A DNA stretch of 64,000 nt. It comes from Scalesia atractyloides. Its lineage: Eukaryota; Streptophyta; Magnoliopsida; Asterales; Asteraceae. How positions within the stretch are numbered: the first letter of the stretch is position 1; every line of letters begins with the position of its first letter. This document shows positions 31,256 through 42,545 of this stretch, one piece after another. The notes below the pieces were generated by a model. The model saw only the letters and a list, made by a program, of their open reading frames with translations. It did no database searches and was not told where the DNA came from. Both the position numbers and the translations under genes were made by a program. Where the stretch lies: the NCBI GenBank assembly GCA_947069175.1, contig CAMTDV010000018.1:45024869-45088868 (forward strand), in the 5' to 3' direction.

Positions 31256-31712
31256 TAGGGTAACATTGCTCTTTATAGTCATGAAGAGGGTTCTGGTAGT
31301 GGAAAGGATCATGGTATGATCATTTTATTGATATAATCTCTGGAGGAAACTTTAACTCTGATTGTCATCCTCCCAACTATGCTTTTACTGCTAGTGGGGA
31401 ATACCAAACCTCTGATAATCTTTGTTTTGAACTAAATGATCTTAACACTATGATCCAAATGACTTAGAAGAAATGGTCATTTTGCATCAAGTTGCTTTGC
31501 TAAGTGTGAGAGCAAGCAGGTTTTACAAAAGAACTGGTAGGAAATATCCAGGGTTGCATGGGGGTCAAAGGTTGGGCTAGACAAATCAAAAATCAAGTGC
31601 TACAAATGTAACACGCTAGGTCACTTTTCCAGAGAGTGTAGGTCTCAAGTTTCAGGACCAATTGTGACACATCCTGGCCCTAGACCTCAGCACACACAAA
31701 GCACTGCCTGAT
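31256..31712 (+). pseudogene. Gag C-terminal part with zinc knuckle (element C)
   Basis: The CCHC knuckle CYKCNTLGHFSREC is at 31598-31639. The sequence before it (31260-31560) is Asn/Ser/Gly-rich in broken frames. Unlike A, B, D and E no second knuckle is seen. Confidence 0.78.
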
Positions 31713-31843
31713 ATTCCCAATATACCCCTGTTCATCAAGTACAAAACACTGCTCATTATGCACACCATACTGCCACTGTACCTGTGCATTATGTCCAAAC
31801 CACTGTTCCACAAATCCAATATGTCTAAACATCACCACCTCAA

Positions 31844-32374
31844 GTGCATGTGGAACAAGCAACACAAAGCACTCAAACTACTCAAACCACTGCTCCAGCC
31901 GAGGTCAATCAGCAAAGCTTTTTCACACAAGGCTTTGTAGATTGGAGTAGTTTGCCTGAGGATTTAACTGATGAAAACTTTGCTCTTACGGCCAAAAATG
32001 ATTTAGAACATGATTTAGAACAGGTGTCAAAGTCTGTTGATAGTCAAAATTGTGATGAAGCATTGGTTACACAAGTGATTACTCAAAACACTGTTGATGA
32101 AGAAAAGAACTCTCCATCTGATCCATGGGATTCAAAGGAAGGTGAAGATGATTGTGATTGTGCTCTAATGGCTACTTCTAAGGGAGCTTCTACTTGCCTT
32201 GATAGTTTATGGTATGTAGATAGTGGAGGCTCTAGGCACATGGCAGGATGTAGAGCCCTTGTCAAAGACTTCTTGGCTCATGGAGGGGGTGATATATCTT
32301 TTGGTAACAATTCAAAGGGGAAGGTGTGGGTTCAGGGTGTGTCCAGGCTGGGAATCTCAAATTTGAAAATGTGA
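31844..32374 (+). CDS. Copia protease region (element C)
   Basis: A 176-residue open stretch: an acidic linker, then LWYVDSGGSRHMAG at about residues 124-137, the aspartic protease motif with DSG intact. DISFGNNSKGKV follows. It ends with a frameshift near 32330; the next frame (32326-32571) keeps VNLIDNLKFILLSVSQMSDKG. Confidence 0.86.
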   Translation: MHVEQATQSTQTTQTTAPAEVNQQSFFTQGFVDWSSLPEDLTDENFALTAKNDLEHDLEQVSKSVDSQNCDEALVTQVITQNTVDEEKNSPSDPWDSKEGEDDCDCALMATSKGASTCLDSLWYVDSGGSRHMAGCRALVKDFLAHGGGDISFGNNSKGKVWVQGVSRLGISNLKM

Positions 32375-33590
32375 ATTTAATTGACAATCTAAAATTCATT
32401 CTTCTGAGTGTTTCTCAAATGAGTGATAAAGGATATGGTTCTTTCTTTACAAAGAAAACCTGTCAAATTGTAGGACCAGAGGTTGTTAAAAAGATTGATC
32501 AAATTATTGCTGAGAGCAAAGCAAAACTTGTTGCTCATAGAAGTGGCAATGGTATGTGGTTGATATGTTGAAGGATAACCCTAGGTCTAATGCGTGCCTA
32601 TTCTCAGTTGCTTCAAGCAAAGAAATAGAGTTAGGGCATAGAAGACTAGGGCATACAAATCTGAAGACACTCACCACACTCTCCAAAAATTGTCTTGTCG
32701 GAGGTTTACCACATAAGCAATTTACTTGTGAAGAACATTATGTTTCCTGTTTAAAAGGTAAACAACATAAAAGTTCTTACAAATCAATTAAAGAGTCCAA
32801 AGCAACCCAGTGTTTGCAATTACTGCACATGGATATGTTTGGCCCTGTAAAGATCATGAGCTTAAGGAAGATAAGATTTTGTTTACTCATAGTTGATGGT
32901 TTTTCAAGGTTTACATGGACATTCTTTTTTCACTCCAAAGATGAAACAACTAGTATATTGCAAAATTTGTCAAACAAGTTGAAAAGAAATATGACCTTCC
33001 GGTAAAAATCTTAGGAGTGACAATGGGACAGAATTTAGAAATAAGGAGTTGGATGCCTTCTGTGAGTCAAAAGGGATTGCTAGGCAATTTGGTGTCCCAA
33101 AAACTCCAGAACAAAATGGGATAGTTGAAAGGAAAAATCGAACTCTTGTCTGCAAGAACCATGCTAGCAGACTCAGGTTTACCCTTGTCTTTTTGGGCAA
33201 AGGCTGTAAACACTGCTTGTTATGTTCAGAACAAAGTTTTGATTAACCCTAGGCATCAAAAGACTGCTTATGAATTGCTTTACAAAATCAAAACTCTGGT
33301 CTCATATTTCAAAGTTTTTGGCTTTCCTTGTTTTATTTGGAACTTAAAAGATTCTATCTCAAAGTTTGCAGCCAAAGTTGACTGTGGGTTATTTTCTGGG
33401 ATACTCAACCACTGCCAAATCCTACAGAGTTTTTAACTCTTGGACCAAGTGTGTTGAAGAAACGCTGAATGTAAAGTTCAATGAACTTTCATCTTTAAAA
33501 ATCCCAGCAAATCCTACTGAATTGTTTGATCTAGATAAATTTACATTTGAAGACGTGTCTGTCAAGACTAACACTGCAGGTACAACATAG
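32326..33590 (+). pseudogene. Copia integrase (element C)
   Basis: Zinc finger ELGHRRLGHTNLK...CLKGKQHK and first aspartate HMDMFGPV in 32556-33005; a frame change near 33000 spoils the second acidic block (33010-33050); 33049-33246 keeps TPEQNGIVERKNRTL with the catalytic glutamate; 33125-33436 keeps LPLSFWAKAVNTACY and FKVFGFPCF; 33366-33590 holds the C-terminal GYFLGYSTTAKSYRVFN. At least four frameshifts are needed to read it through. Confidence 0.86.
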
Positions 33591-34169
33591 TCATCACCGC
33601 AAGAGCAAGGATATGATTGCATTCTTCAAAACTTCAAGATAAATCCTTCACACAGAGGATCAGATGTTAGTAACAATGGTGAAAGCTCAGTTGGTTCAAC
33701 AGTGATTAACTCTCAATCCTCTGCTAGCTCTTAAAACTAAAACAATGTTGATGAAAATCCATCAAATTTGGATAAAAATCAACAAACCTCTACTACAATA
33801 CCACCCATAGCACCATCTCCATTCCAATCAGAGGCTGGACCATCAAATTCACTAACAAATCTTAGCTCAAATGATACACATGTGCAAGCTTCACCTCAAA
33901 ATGTAATTGTTCCATATCAAGGTGATTTGATTTTCCTCAAAAGCCATCCATTGGATCAAGTTATTGGCAACATAAATGAGGGAGTGCTCAAGAAGCCAAT
34001 CCCAAAACATTTTCCTCTTTGCTTGTTTTTTTATCACTCATCCAACCTGTCAAGTAGCAAGAAGCACTGAAAGACAACAGTTGGGTTGAAGCTATGCAAG
34101 AGGAGCTCCTTCAGTTTAAAAGACAACAAGTTTGGGAACTTGTACCACTGCATAAGGATGTAAGTCCAA
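33591..34169 (+). pseudogene. IN-RT hinge (element C)
   Basis: Ser/Thr/Pro/Asn-rich linker (33768-34070: TTIPPIAPSPFQSEAGPSNS), then the conserved HPLDQVIG stretch that precedes copia RT. The next RT residues (EEAMQEELLQF-like, about 34085-34125) are in another frame. Confidence 0.72.
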
Positions 34170-35042
34170 TTGGCACAAAGTGGGTCTTCAAGAACAAAAC
34201 AAATGAAAGGGGTATTGTTGTCAAGAACAAAGCAAGGCTCGTGGTTCAAGGCTACAGACAGGAATAAGGCATTGAATATGATGAAATTTGCTCCTGTAGC
34301 AAGATTAGAAACCATCAGACTGTTCTTAGCTTTTGCTGCTAACCACAACATCAAACTGTTTCAAATGGACATCAAAAGTACATTCCTATATGGAAAGATC
34401 AAGGAAGAAGTGTATGTATGCCAACCTCCTGGATTTGAAGATCCATTTCAGCCTAATCATGTGTACAGGTTAAACAAAGCACTCTATGGTCTAAAACAAG
34501 CACCAAGAGCCTGGTATGAAACTCTATCCACTTTTCTCTTATCCATAGGTTTTTCAAGAGGTAAAGTTGATAAAACATTGTTTTTAAAATGGAAAGGAAA
34601 AGATTTGATGCTTGTCCAAATTTATGTGGATGACATCATTTTTGGATCCACATGCACTACCATGTGTAAAGAGTTCAGAAAACTCATGGCTGCAGAGTTC
34701 GAAATGAGTGCAATGGGTGAGTTGCAATGTTTCCTTGCTTTACAAGTCAAACAAATGCACAATGGCACTTTCATCCATCAAAATAAGTATGTCAAAGAAC
34801 TGCTTAAAAAGTTTGATATGGATGATTGTAAACCTTGCAACACACCCATGGCTACTTCAAAGCTGGTCACTATTGTTGATAAAGATGACTTGGTTGACCA
34901 AACACTTTATAGAAGTATGATTGGGTCTTTATTGCACCTAACTGCTTCTAGGCCAGACATCACGTTTGCAACATGTGTTTGTGCCAGATCCCAGTCACCT
35001 AGAAAATCTGATCTTATTGTTGTCAAAAGGATATTCAGGTAG
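34170..35042 (+). CDS. Copia reverse transcriptase (element C)
   Basis: 290 residues. After about 39 residues in shifted frame, FAPVARLETIRLFLAF begins, then the first aspartate in QMDIKSTF (residue 67), YGLKQAPRAWYE, and YVDD at residues 152-155; SMIGSLLHLTASRPDI ends the domain. An in-frame stop in the alternative frame near 34265 and a frameshift at about 34280 disrupt the N-terminus. It terminates at TAG, where IFRYLKG normally continues. Confidence 0.9.
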   Translation: MAQSGSSRTKQMKGVLLSRTKQGSWFKATDRNKALNMMKFAPVARLETIRLFLAFAANHNIKLFQMDIKSTFLYGKIKEEVYVCQPPGFEDPFQPNHVYRLNKALYGLKQAPRAWYETLSTFLLSIGFSRGKVDKTLFLKWKGKDLMLVQIYVDDIIFGSTCTTMCKEFRKLMAAEFEMSAMGELQCFLALQVKQMHNGTFIHQNKYVKELLKKFDMDDCKPCNTPMATSKLVTIVDKDDLVDQTLYRSMIGSLLHLTASRPDITFATCVCARSQSPRKSDLIVVKRIFR

Positions 35043-35563
35043 ATAAAAGGTGCTCCCACACTTGGTATCTGCTATCCTGCTAATGGAAATATTGAGCTTT
35101 CAGGTTACTCAGATAGTGATTTTGCTGGATGCAAGACTACAAGAAAGTCTACATCAGGAGGTGTCCAATTCCTTGGTGATTGCCTAGTGTCTTGGCAAAG
35201 TAAAAAGCAAGTTGCAATTTCCACATCCACTGCTGACGCAGAATACATTGCTGCTACAAGTTGCACTGCACAAATCTTGTGGCTTCAAAATCAACTTTTG
35301 GATTTTGGTACCACTGCTTTAAAAACTCCTCTCAAAATTGATAGTCAAGCAGCAGAAAATAGCATCTAAAATCCAGTTTCTCATTCCACAACAAACACAT
35401 TGACATCAGACATCACTTTGTGAGGGATTGCTATGAAAAATGTTTGATTTCCTTACAACATGTCCATACTAAGGATCAGCTAGTAGATGTGCTAACAAAA
35501 GCATTGGATACATCTACTTTTGAAAGCTTGATCTATAGGATTGGAATGCTAAACATGGATTAA
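35043..35563 (+). pseudogene. Copia RNase H (element C)
   Basis: SGYSDSDFAGCKT, CLVSWQSKKQ, TADAEYIAA and KIDSQAAENSI give the aspartate, glutamate and aspartate regions. Stops at about 35367 and a frameshift near 35390 follow; the C-terminal DQLVDVLTKALD stretch is recognisable near 35475-35515. Confidence 0.85.
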
Positions 35564-35738
35564 AAACAGGTTTCTAGTGATCCATGTGTAAATAGCATAA
35601 AAATGTTTTCAGAAAATCAAATTTCTTCCTTCAAAATAGTTTAAAATTGAATTTTTCAATAAATCCTTAAAGTCTGTTTCAAACCACTGATAGCATCAAA
35701 ACACTGATCGTTTAGAAAAGTCCATCAACTGTCAAAGT

Positions 35739-37775
35739 GTGTCCTCTGATAGTGTCAACACACTGTTCACATCCACTGCCAATATTCTCAACATTGTTTG
35801 TCAAAACAACTGTCTTCCATTATCAATCAGAGCTTACTCGTGGACAGAGGTTATTCGCCGGTTGTTTGCATCAGATAACACGTCATCATCACTTTTTCAA
35901 AACCCTATAAAAACCATGTTTTATCCAGAGCAGAGGTTCACTTTTCCGTCTCAAATTCAAAACCTTCCAATCATTTTTTCTCTAAATCATGGCACCAAAG
36001 CTAAATCAAAAGCGAAATCCAAGCCAGAACCACCACCATTCACCCTCATCATCAAAACTCCTCATAACTACACAACAATTCTTGACGCAACCGTTTCAAA
36101 TACAAGATATCATTCAATGATAAAAATCTCGAAAGAATCGAAATTTCAAAATTTTTGCATATGTTAACCGTCAAAGCTCCTATCTATCGAGACGTACGAC
36201 GACAGTTCTGGGCAAATGCAAAGGTTCATTCACAAAAGGATGTTCCTTATGCAATCACATAAAAAGTGGGCAAAACACATATGCAAATTACCCCTCAATC
36301 AATTTCTCAAGTTTTCAAATTAAATGATATGGCACATCCTGTGTCATTCTCTGCAAATGAGATGCATGCCAAATTTTTGGAAAGGGATTACATTGGCCAA
36401 CTCAAATGTATGACAATCTTCAAACCCAATTTTCCAGCTGAGATGAGATTTTTCTTCCACTCTCTTTTAACATGTCTCTCAGCAAAGACCACAACTTTTA
36501 CTGAAATACTATTGAACATTCAATATCTAGGCTATGCCATTTTAACTGGTTCCGATTTAAACTTTCTTAGATATTGTCCAATGATCTTGTGGCAAATTTT
36601 AATAACATTGCAAAACAAAGAGCTTTTCTGATGCATCCATGTTCTTGAGTGTTTATTTTCAAACTCAGTTACCTGATTATGATGCTAAACAAGGCGTTGT
36701 TACAAATCCAAGCGGCCTAACTCAGGAAACTTTTACAAGAGTAACAAATTAGGATAAAATTTCCAAAACAAAAGTAGAGGAGGCTGAGCAAGCTTTACAA
36801 GAAGAAAATGTTCAATCTCAACCTCATACTACTGAGCACTCTGCTGCTGGTGATCAAGGTTTTGAAACCACTGCCCTGAAACCCACACCAGCAATCACCA
36901 AAAAGAAACCAAGAAAAATTTCAAGAAAACTCACCAAACCCAAAAAGGGCCATCTGGAAGTTGAGATCCCATAGGTTAACCTAGTGATATCACAAAAATC
37001 ACTTGAAAATACTACTGCTATGTCTTCACAGTAGATGTTAGGATCTCTACCTGGCTTTGAAACTCCTCCTTCTTCCTCACAAAAGGAAAAGGTTATAAAC
37101 ACAGGGACACCAAATTATGAAGCTCTGGATCCACTTGGTTCTATCTTCCACAGCCCCTCTCCCAGGGCAATGTCTCTTTCTGCACCACAACCATCACCAA
37201 CAAAATCACTCCCACAAACAATCTTTCCTTTGCTGAATGCAATTTATCTAGAACAGACATTAACCAGTTCTTCTCAACAACCTATCAATGAGAATATACT
37301 TAAACAAGTGACAGGGTCTGATTCTATACTCATTGCTAGCCCATCAGCATTTGAGGAGGATACATCCCATGGGTTACATGTAACCCTTGGTGATAGTTCA
37401 ACAAGAGCAGCCACTACAATTGCTAAACTACCAAGTTTTCAATTGGACAGTTACATGTAACCCTTGGTGATAGTTCAACAAGAGAAGCCACTACAATTGC
37501 GAAACTACCAAGTTTTCAATTGGACAGTGGTTACATACGTAAAACTCTTTTGAAGGCAACCACTGTTGAGGCTACCAAGGTAACCTCTGATCCAGTGGGA
37601 AGTCCCCAGTTCCAAGACCAAGGGCATCTATGTTTGAAACAGGGGTTGAGACTCTTGTTCATGATAACATAGATAAAACTACCATTTCTGTTAGGAGTTC
37701 AGATGATCCTATTAAATTAGGTGATGAGCTAAAATATCAGGATTTGAAGGAGAGAGTTACCAAAATAGAAAGCTT
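35739..37775 (+). pseudogene. Post-pol accessory ORF, first part (element C)
   Basis: Starts about 170 bp after RNase H. Open pieces: 35739-36167 (basic Lys/Ser patch KAKSKAKSK), 36266-36631 (ITPQSISQVFKLND, FPAEMRFFFHSLLTCLS, KTTTFTEI), 37035-37460 and 37630-37775. The second piece resembles 51141-51857 of element E in pattern (a -FF-H-L-HCLS-like core), so C and E appear to share an accessory-protein module. The final piece (VTKIES) is interrupted by element D and resumes at 44784. Function unknown; no membrane segment is obvious. Confidence 0.7.
37374..37527 (+). repeat. 77-bp tandem duplication
   Basis: Bases 37374-37450 and 37451-37527 are the same 77-bp unit with two differences seen. 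Because 77 is not a multiple of three, the duplication shifts the accessory reading frame and ends it within the second unit. Confidence 0.92.
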
Positions 37776-38172
37776 TGTTGGTGCATATGTCTGTTGCCTA
37801 CGTCATTGTATGTCGAGTCTGAGTGATTAGAACTTAATATGTTAGAAACGAGGCGTATTTAAGTGTAATGTAGGACAAGTTCGCTGGTAATGGTATGTGT
37901 GAAGTCAAGTTCGCCCGAACTTCGTCTTTCACCAGCGAACTTGATTAGCTATACATAGGTGTCTTGGTGATTTCATTTGTAACTTGAGAGATTTTGGCAC
38001 AGAGACGGTGAAGCCTGTCAGATCCGATTCTCGAATGTATTGAACTTTTGATCAATGGAAACAACATTTAAATGAGTAATTCTTGTTATTTGGTTAACTT
38101 GTCATTAGTTTCCGCCTAATTGGACATAGATAACAAATTTAGGTTCCCGTGCTAATCATGGACATTCCTACA
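37776..38172 (+). repeat. 5' LTR of element D (397 bp)
   Basis: TGTTGGTG...TTCCTACA. By eye about 19 substitutions separate it from the 3' copy, plus two 1-bp gaps and the loss of one 24-bp palindrome unit. The TATA box is changed to TATACATA. One palindrome remains at 37906-37923. Confidence 0.92.
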
Positions 38173-38174
38173 AG

Positions 38175-38187
38175 TTGTATCAGAGCC
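38175..38187 (+). promoter_or_regulatory. Primer binding site (element D)
   Basis: TTGTATCAGAGCC, one mismatch to the initiator Met-tRNA complement, two bases after the LTR. Confidence 0.85.
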
Positions 38188-38428
38188 TGAATACCTAAAT
38201 TTGCTGGAATCAAGACAAGAATTTCTCTTATTCTACTCCATTCTATCATTTTTCTTAACATTTTCACATATTTGAAGATTTCATGACAAAATTGGCTAAA
38301 AATTGAATATGTCATGTAAAATAGAGTTGTGATGAATCCCTGAGAGTTTGGACATCAAATTCAAGTGAATTGATATCAAAAAGTTGGAAAACCATGTTTT
38401 GGAAACTAGTTTTGGCCGAACATAACAT

Positions 38429-38822
38429 CAAGTTCGACCGAACTTGATTAAAATTTCACTGATTTTAATCAAGTTCGACCGAACTTGATCGAATTTTCAA
38501 GATTATTATAGAAGTCCGCTCGAACTTGAAAGATAATTCAATATTTTTAAGCAAGTTCGACCGAACTTGAGTAAATTTATGTTGAAAACTTTACAAGTTC
38601 GCTCGAACTTGATAAAATACTTGAAATTTCATATAAGTTCGACCGAACTTGATAAACTTCTTGAAATCTCACATAAGTTCGACCGACCTTACCTGTTTTT
38701 CTTGAAAAGTTCACAAGTCCGCTCGAAATAGTTCAAAGTTGAAATCTTTTCATCTAAGTTCGACCGAACTTGTTGAAAGTTGAAATCAAAATCTGATATT
38801 CTCACAAGTTCGACCGAACTTG
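38429..38822 (+). repeat. Regular array of about 10 palindromes in leader of D
   Basis: Copies begin at 38429, 38470, about 38510 (decayed), 38562, 38594, 38634, 38674, about 38714 (decayed), 38755 and 38805. Most read AAGTTCGACCGAACTTG, the rest GCTC in the centre. Spacing is 32-50 bp, mostly near 40. Spacer sequences are AT-rich and differ. The array ends about 60 bp before the gag start at 38886. Confidence 0.9.
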
Positions 38823-38885
38823 TCTATTTTTAATCAAGTTTCGAGTGTTTTTATCGTATTTTCAGATAATCTTCAAATTGTCATA

Positions 38886-40200
38886 ATGGAAGATTTCCAT
38901 AACGTGTTCGTCTCACAAGTAGCTTCTTCATCAAATGCTAATGCTCTAGCGGCAAACTAGATGAATATCGACAACGAAATGGGTACTACGACATAACCGC
39001 CAAAACTAATGAGTATGGACGAATTCGAAGGGTGGAAAGAAAAAATTGTGAATTGGATACAAGTAAATCAATTCCACAGCTGGGTTGCAATTGAAGATGG
39101 TTACAAGTGGCTAAAAGATGAGCGTGATCAAGATCTTCCGTTGACCAAGTTCTCACCGGCTGACAAAGAAAATTATGTCTCAGAGAAAAGAATGATCAGC
39201 TTGATACAACAATCGGTGAAGGAAGATATCTTAATACTATTGCCAGAATATGAAACGTCACAAGATTTATGGAACTCTTTGTGACAAATTCAAAGGAAGC
39301 GACGAAATGATTATGAGCAAAACGGATTTGATTAAGAAAGAGTTCGAGATCTTAACAATGATCAAAGGAGAGACGATGAAGCAGGTGATCGATAGATATT
39401 GTCATCTCATGGTCCAGATGCGAAGACGTGATATCAAAAGATCTAATGAACAGCAAATCGAGAAATTGGTCGATGCACTTCCTGAGGGAGAATGGACAAC
39501 ATATCTGATGATTCTGAAGAATAGTTCATCTTGGAGACATTTCAAATTGTCATCTTTCATCGACAAATTAGAAGGTCGTGAAATGGAGTTGATGAAGATT
39601 GCAAAATCAAAGAATGCTAATGTTGTTCAAGATGTCGGTGTTATTACAAAGGAGGTGTTCAAGATACTCCGATCCAAAGTCCGAAAATCCAAACGGCTTT
39701 TAGTGCAAACCTGAATTCATCACAAAACCAGAGCTATCCATATGCTGGATATACAAGTGCTAATTCAATCTCTTCTTTCCAAAATCAGAACAATCAGTTG
39801 CATCAGACAAGCCAATCCAGTTCTGATTCAAATGTGTTCCAGTGCAACATAGCAGTTGATTTAAAGAATGTGTTTCCTGAAAGGTTGCAAAACAGCACAT
39901 AGCACTTCTTGCTACTGTTCTAGAATCGTATGAAAGTATTGTTGCTGGAAAGATCGGTAATCCGGAAATGACAGCCGAGGATTACGATCAGGTGGACGAA
40001 GAAGAGTTGGAGCTGATGGATATAAAATGGAGTCTAGCATCCATCATCGGAACAGTTACCAAGTTTGTGGCACTCATTGGAAGTGATATTGGTAATTCAA
40101 GCAACAAGCTTGGATTTGACAAGTCAAAAGTCACATGCTTCAGATGTTGACAAAAGGGACACTTCAAACGTGAATGCAACAATTAAGAAGCAGCTGGAAA
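38886..40200 (+). pseudogene. Gag N-terminal half with CCHC 1 (element D)
   Basis: Start ATG at 38886 (MEDFHNVFVSQ); two early stops (near 38958 and 38995), then 39009-39284 and 39250-39714 carry MSMDEFEGWKEKIVNW, MISLIQQSVKEDIL, DEMIMSKTDLIKKEFEIL and WRHFKLSSFIDKLEG. The knuckle CFRC-stop-QKGHFKREC is at about 40138-40179 with a TGA in place of Arg. The frames align residue by residue with A and E. Confidence 0.88.
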
Positions 40201-41835
40201 CCAAAATTCTTTTGGCAGTAACAATGAGTACTACAAGAAAGCTCTTCAATACAAACCATATCTGAAAAGAACACAAGTCAAAGTAGAAGATAAATCTACA
40301 AAAACAACTGAACAAGCTCTTGTTGTTACTCATGAAGAAGATGATTTTGACTGGAACAAATACATCGGAAAGAAAATTGGTGTTGCTATGATGGCAGAGG
40401 TAGTGGATGAATCTGAGACATCGTATGTTGATGTTGCCCTAGAAAATGCCATTCTGGAAGGATATATGTAGAGAGCTGAGGAAGAAGAAATAGCTTACCT
40501 TGAGATACAAAGGTAAGAAGCGTTGAAATCAGAGGCAGAAAAGGTAAAAGCTGAGGTAAGTATGTCTGACAAGGAAGTTGTGAAAGTTGTGGAGGTTGAA
40601 AAACGTTGCACAAAGTGCGCAAATCCTTGTGAATCTTGTATTGAAAAGATCAAAGTCATAAGAGAAATGACTGTACACAACGAAAATTTTCGTTATGATT
40701 ACAGAACCATGAAAGAAGCTTATGACAAAATGTAAGGCACGTCTAAAAATGTCGAAAAAACTAATCTTGAACACAATGCTAATGTAAAATATTAAATGTC
40801 ACAGTAATTGAAAAAAAAAAAGCAATTAACATGTACATTAACACTATTGCTGAAACAAAGCGTGAGCTTCATGACATAAAGATAGAAACAGAAAGGGTAA
40901 GACAATTGCTGAAAAGTTACACTACAAACGCTTATATCATTGATCACATTCTGCCTACGATTAAGTCGGAGGAAAATGTTGATAAATCAAAGCATAAAGA
41001 ATACGGAAGTGTTCCTCCACCACTTCTTGCAAGTTATTCATGCAAGAAAGATGATGAGATTGAAAAGGCATTTAACATATTACTTTTATCAGAAATGAAA
41101 GATAAATTGCCTGGGAACATTGACGTAGACTTTAAGAAAACAAATGATGACAATGAAGCGGTTGTAAAAAATGTGGTTAAAAATGTATTCAGAAATGATT
41201 CTGATGAAGGAAGCTCTAAAAGCGACAAATCAAGTTCGAACAAATCGGAATCACAATCTGAAGATGACGATACATCATCAGAATATGATCTAAGTGATGA
41301 CCCTAATGTTGTCATGCACAAGATTAAGGAATCTAATAGATTATACTTCAATGATAGTTTTCCGATTTGGAACGTGAAAGAGGATCAACGTGATAAATTT
41401 TTCAAACTTGTAGAAGTTTCATCAGATGATCTTGAGAAAAATGAGAAAAGATTTTACTCAAATCCTAAAATGAATGCTAACAACTACCGAAAGTTTAAGG
41501 GTGATTTTCCTGAGAACAGGAGAGCAGGATTAGGTTTGGAGGAAAATGAAGAAGAGTCGAGAAGGAACCAGAAGTCGCCATTCCATGAGTACAAAGGTAA
41601 AAACATAAGGTTTGTGTATGGGATAAATATGTTTCAAGAAGAAGGTATGATTGGTAAGAAATCGAATGATGAATTTAAGAAAGAGAAAGAACTTCGGGAC
41701 AAGGCTAAGATCAAGTCCACAAGTGGAGTAAAGCCCACTAGTGGACATGCTCCTGATAATCGGACTTGCTTTAAATGCAATACTGTTGGTCATATTGCTC
41801 GCAAATGTCTGAATCTAACGCCTGTGTTTCCATGA
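40201..41835 (+). pseudogene. Gag C-terminal half: coiled coil, acidic spacer, CCHC 2 (element D)
   Basis: 40523-40735 has the Cys-rich patch CTKCANPCESC. After a frame break near 40735-40830, 40831-41835 is open for 334 residues: helix INTIAETKRELHDIKIETERV, acidic Ser/Asp stretch, PENRRAGLGLEEN, and the knuckle CFKCNTVGHIARKC near its end. It is the same protein as 6787-8499 of A. Confidence 0.87.
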
Positions 41836-42545
41836 AGAAAAACTGTGTCAAAAGATGAAAAGCAAAAAAAATAAACCAAAGATTGTGAATTCTTGTACAA
41901 CGTCAAATAGAAACTATGAATATAAATGCGAAGTGAAACCCAAAACTGGATCAAAGTTTGAAAACTCAACATTTGAAAAAGGTGAAAGTTCAAAATTAAA
42001 TGAAAACAAAGATTCCAGATTCTATATCAAGAAAGCGAGAAGCAAGCTACAATCCTGGGTTGCTAAGAAAAAGTTTTTATCATCTGAAAAAACAAGTCTG
42101 TTGTTGACAAAACTGAAAGTGTTAAATCAACCGAGTTAGTAATCAAACAGACAAAGAAAGAAAAGGTCAAAACGTTTTCAGAATCGACATTGGACGAAAT
42201 GTTTGATGATGATTTTTAATATGATGATGATTTTGAAAGTGTTTATGATGCTTATCATGTCAAACCCAAAACCAAAAAGGTTTGGGTTTCCTTATTCAAA
42301 TAGTTGCTTTGTGTGCAGGAGTTCCAAAAGATCCGCTTTTTCAAAGATAAACCTGGATAGTTGAGCTTCATGTTACTTAACTTATTCAGAAAGTCAAAAT
42401 CTTAATCATTTTGAGAAAGAAGAAGTTTGAAAAGAAAAGTTTGTAAAAAAATCAAATTGTGCAAATCCACACCATTGAACGAACCACTAATTTTATAACC
42501 ATTTATGCTTTCATGTTAAAAGAAATTTTAATGGTTCTGTCTGTT
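41836..42545 (+). pseudogene. Linker, protease stub and pol-deletion junction (element D)
   Basis: 41855-42139 is the Lys-rich linker (KLQSWVAKK). Near 42316-42360 the start of the protease domain is recognisable, and its active site reads LDS-stop-AS instead of LDSGAS. Immediately after, all of the remaining protease, integrase, RT and RNase H is missing. At about 42545 the sequence rejoins the clade at the tail of RNase H (complementary to about 54440 of E). About 180 bp of unmatched AT-rich DNA lies between. Confidence 0.78.

Noticed and set aside
38429..38822. CRISPR-like look of regularly spaced palindromic repeats
   Set aside because: Repeats are only 18 bp and imperfect, spacing varies, there are no cas genes, and the context is a plant LTR element leader.
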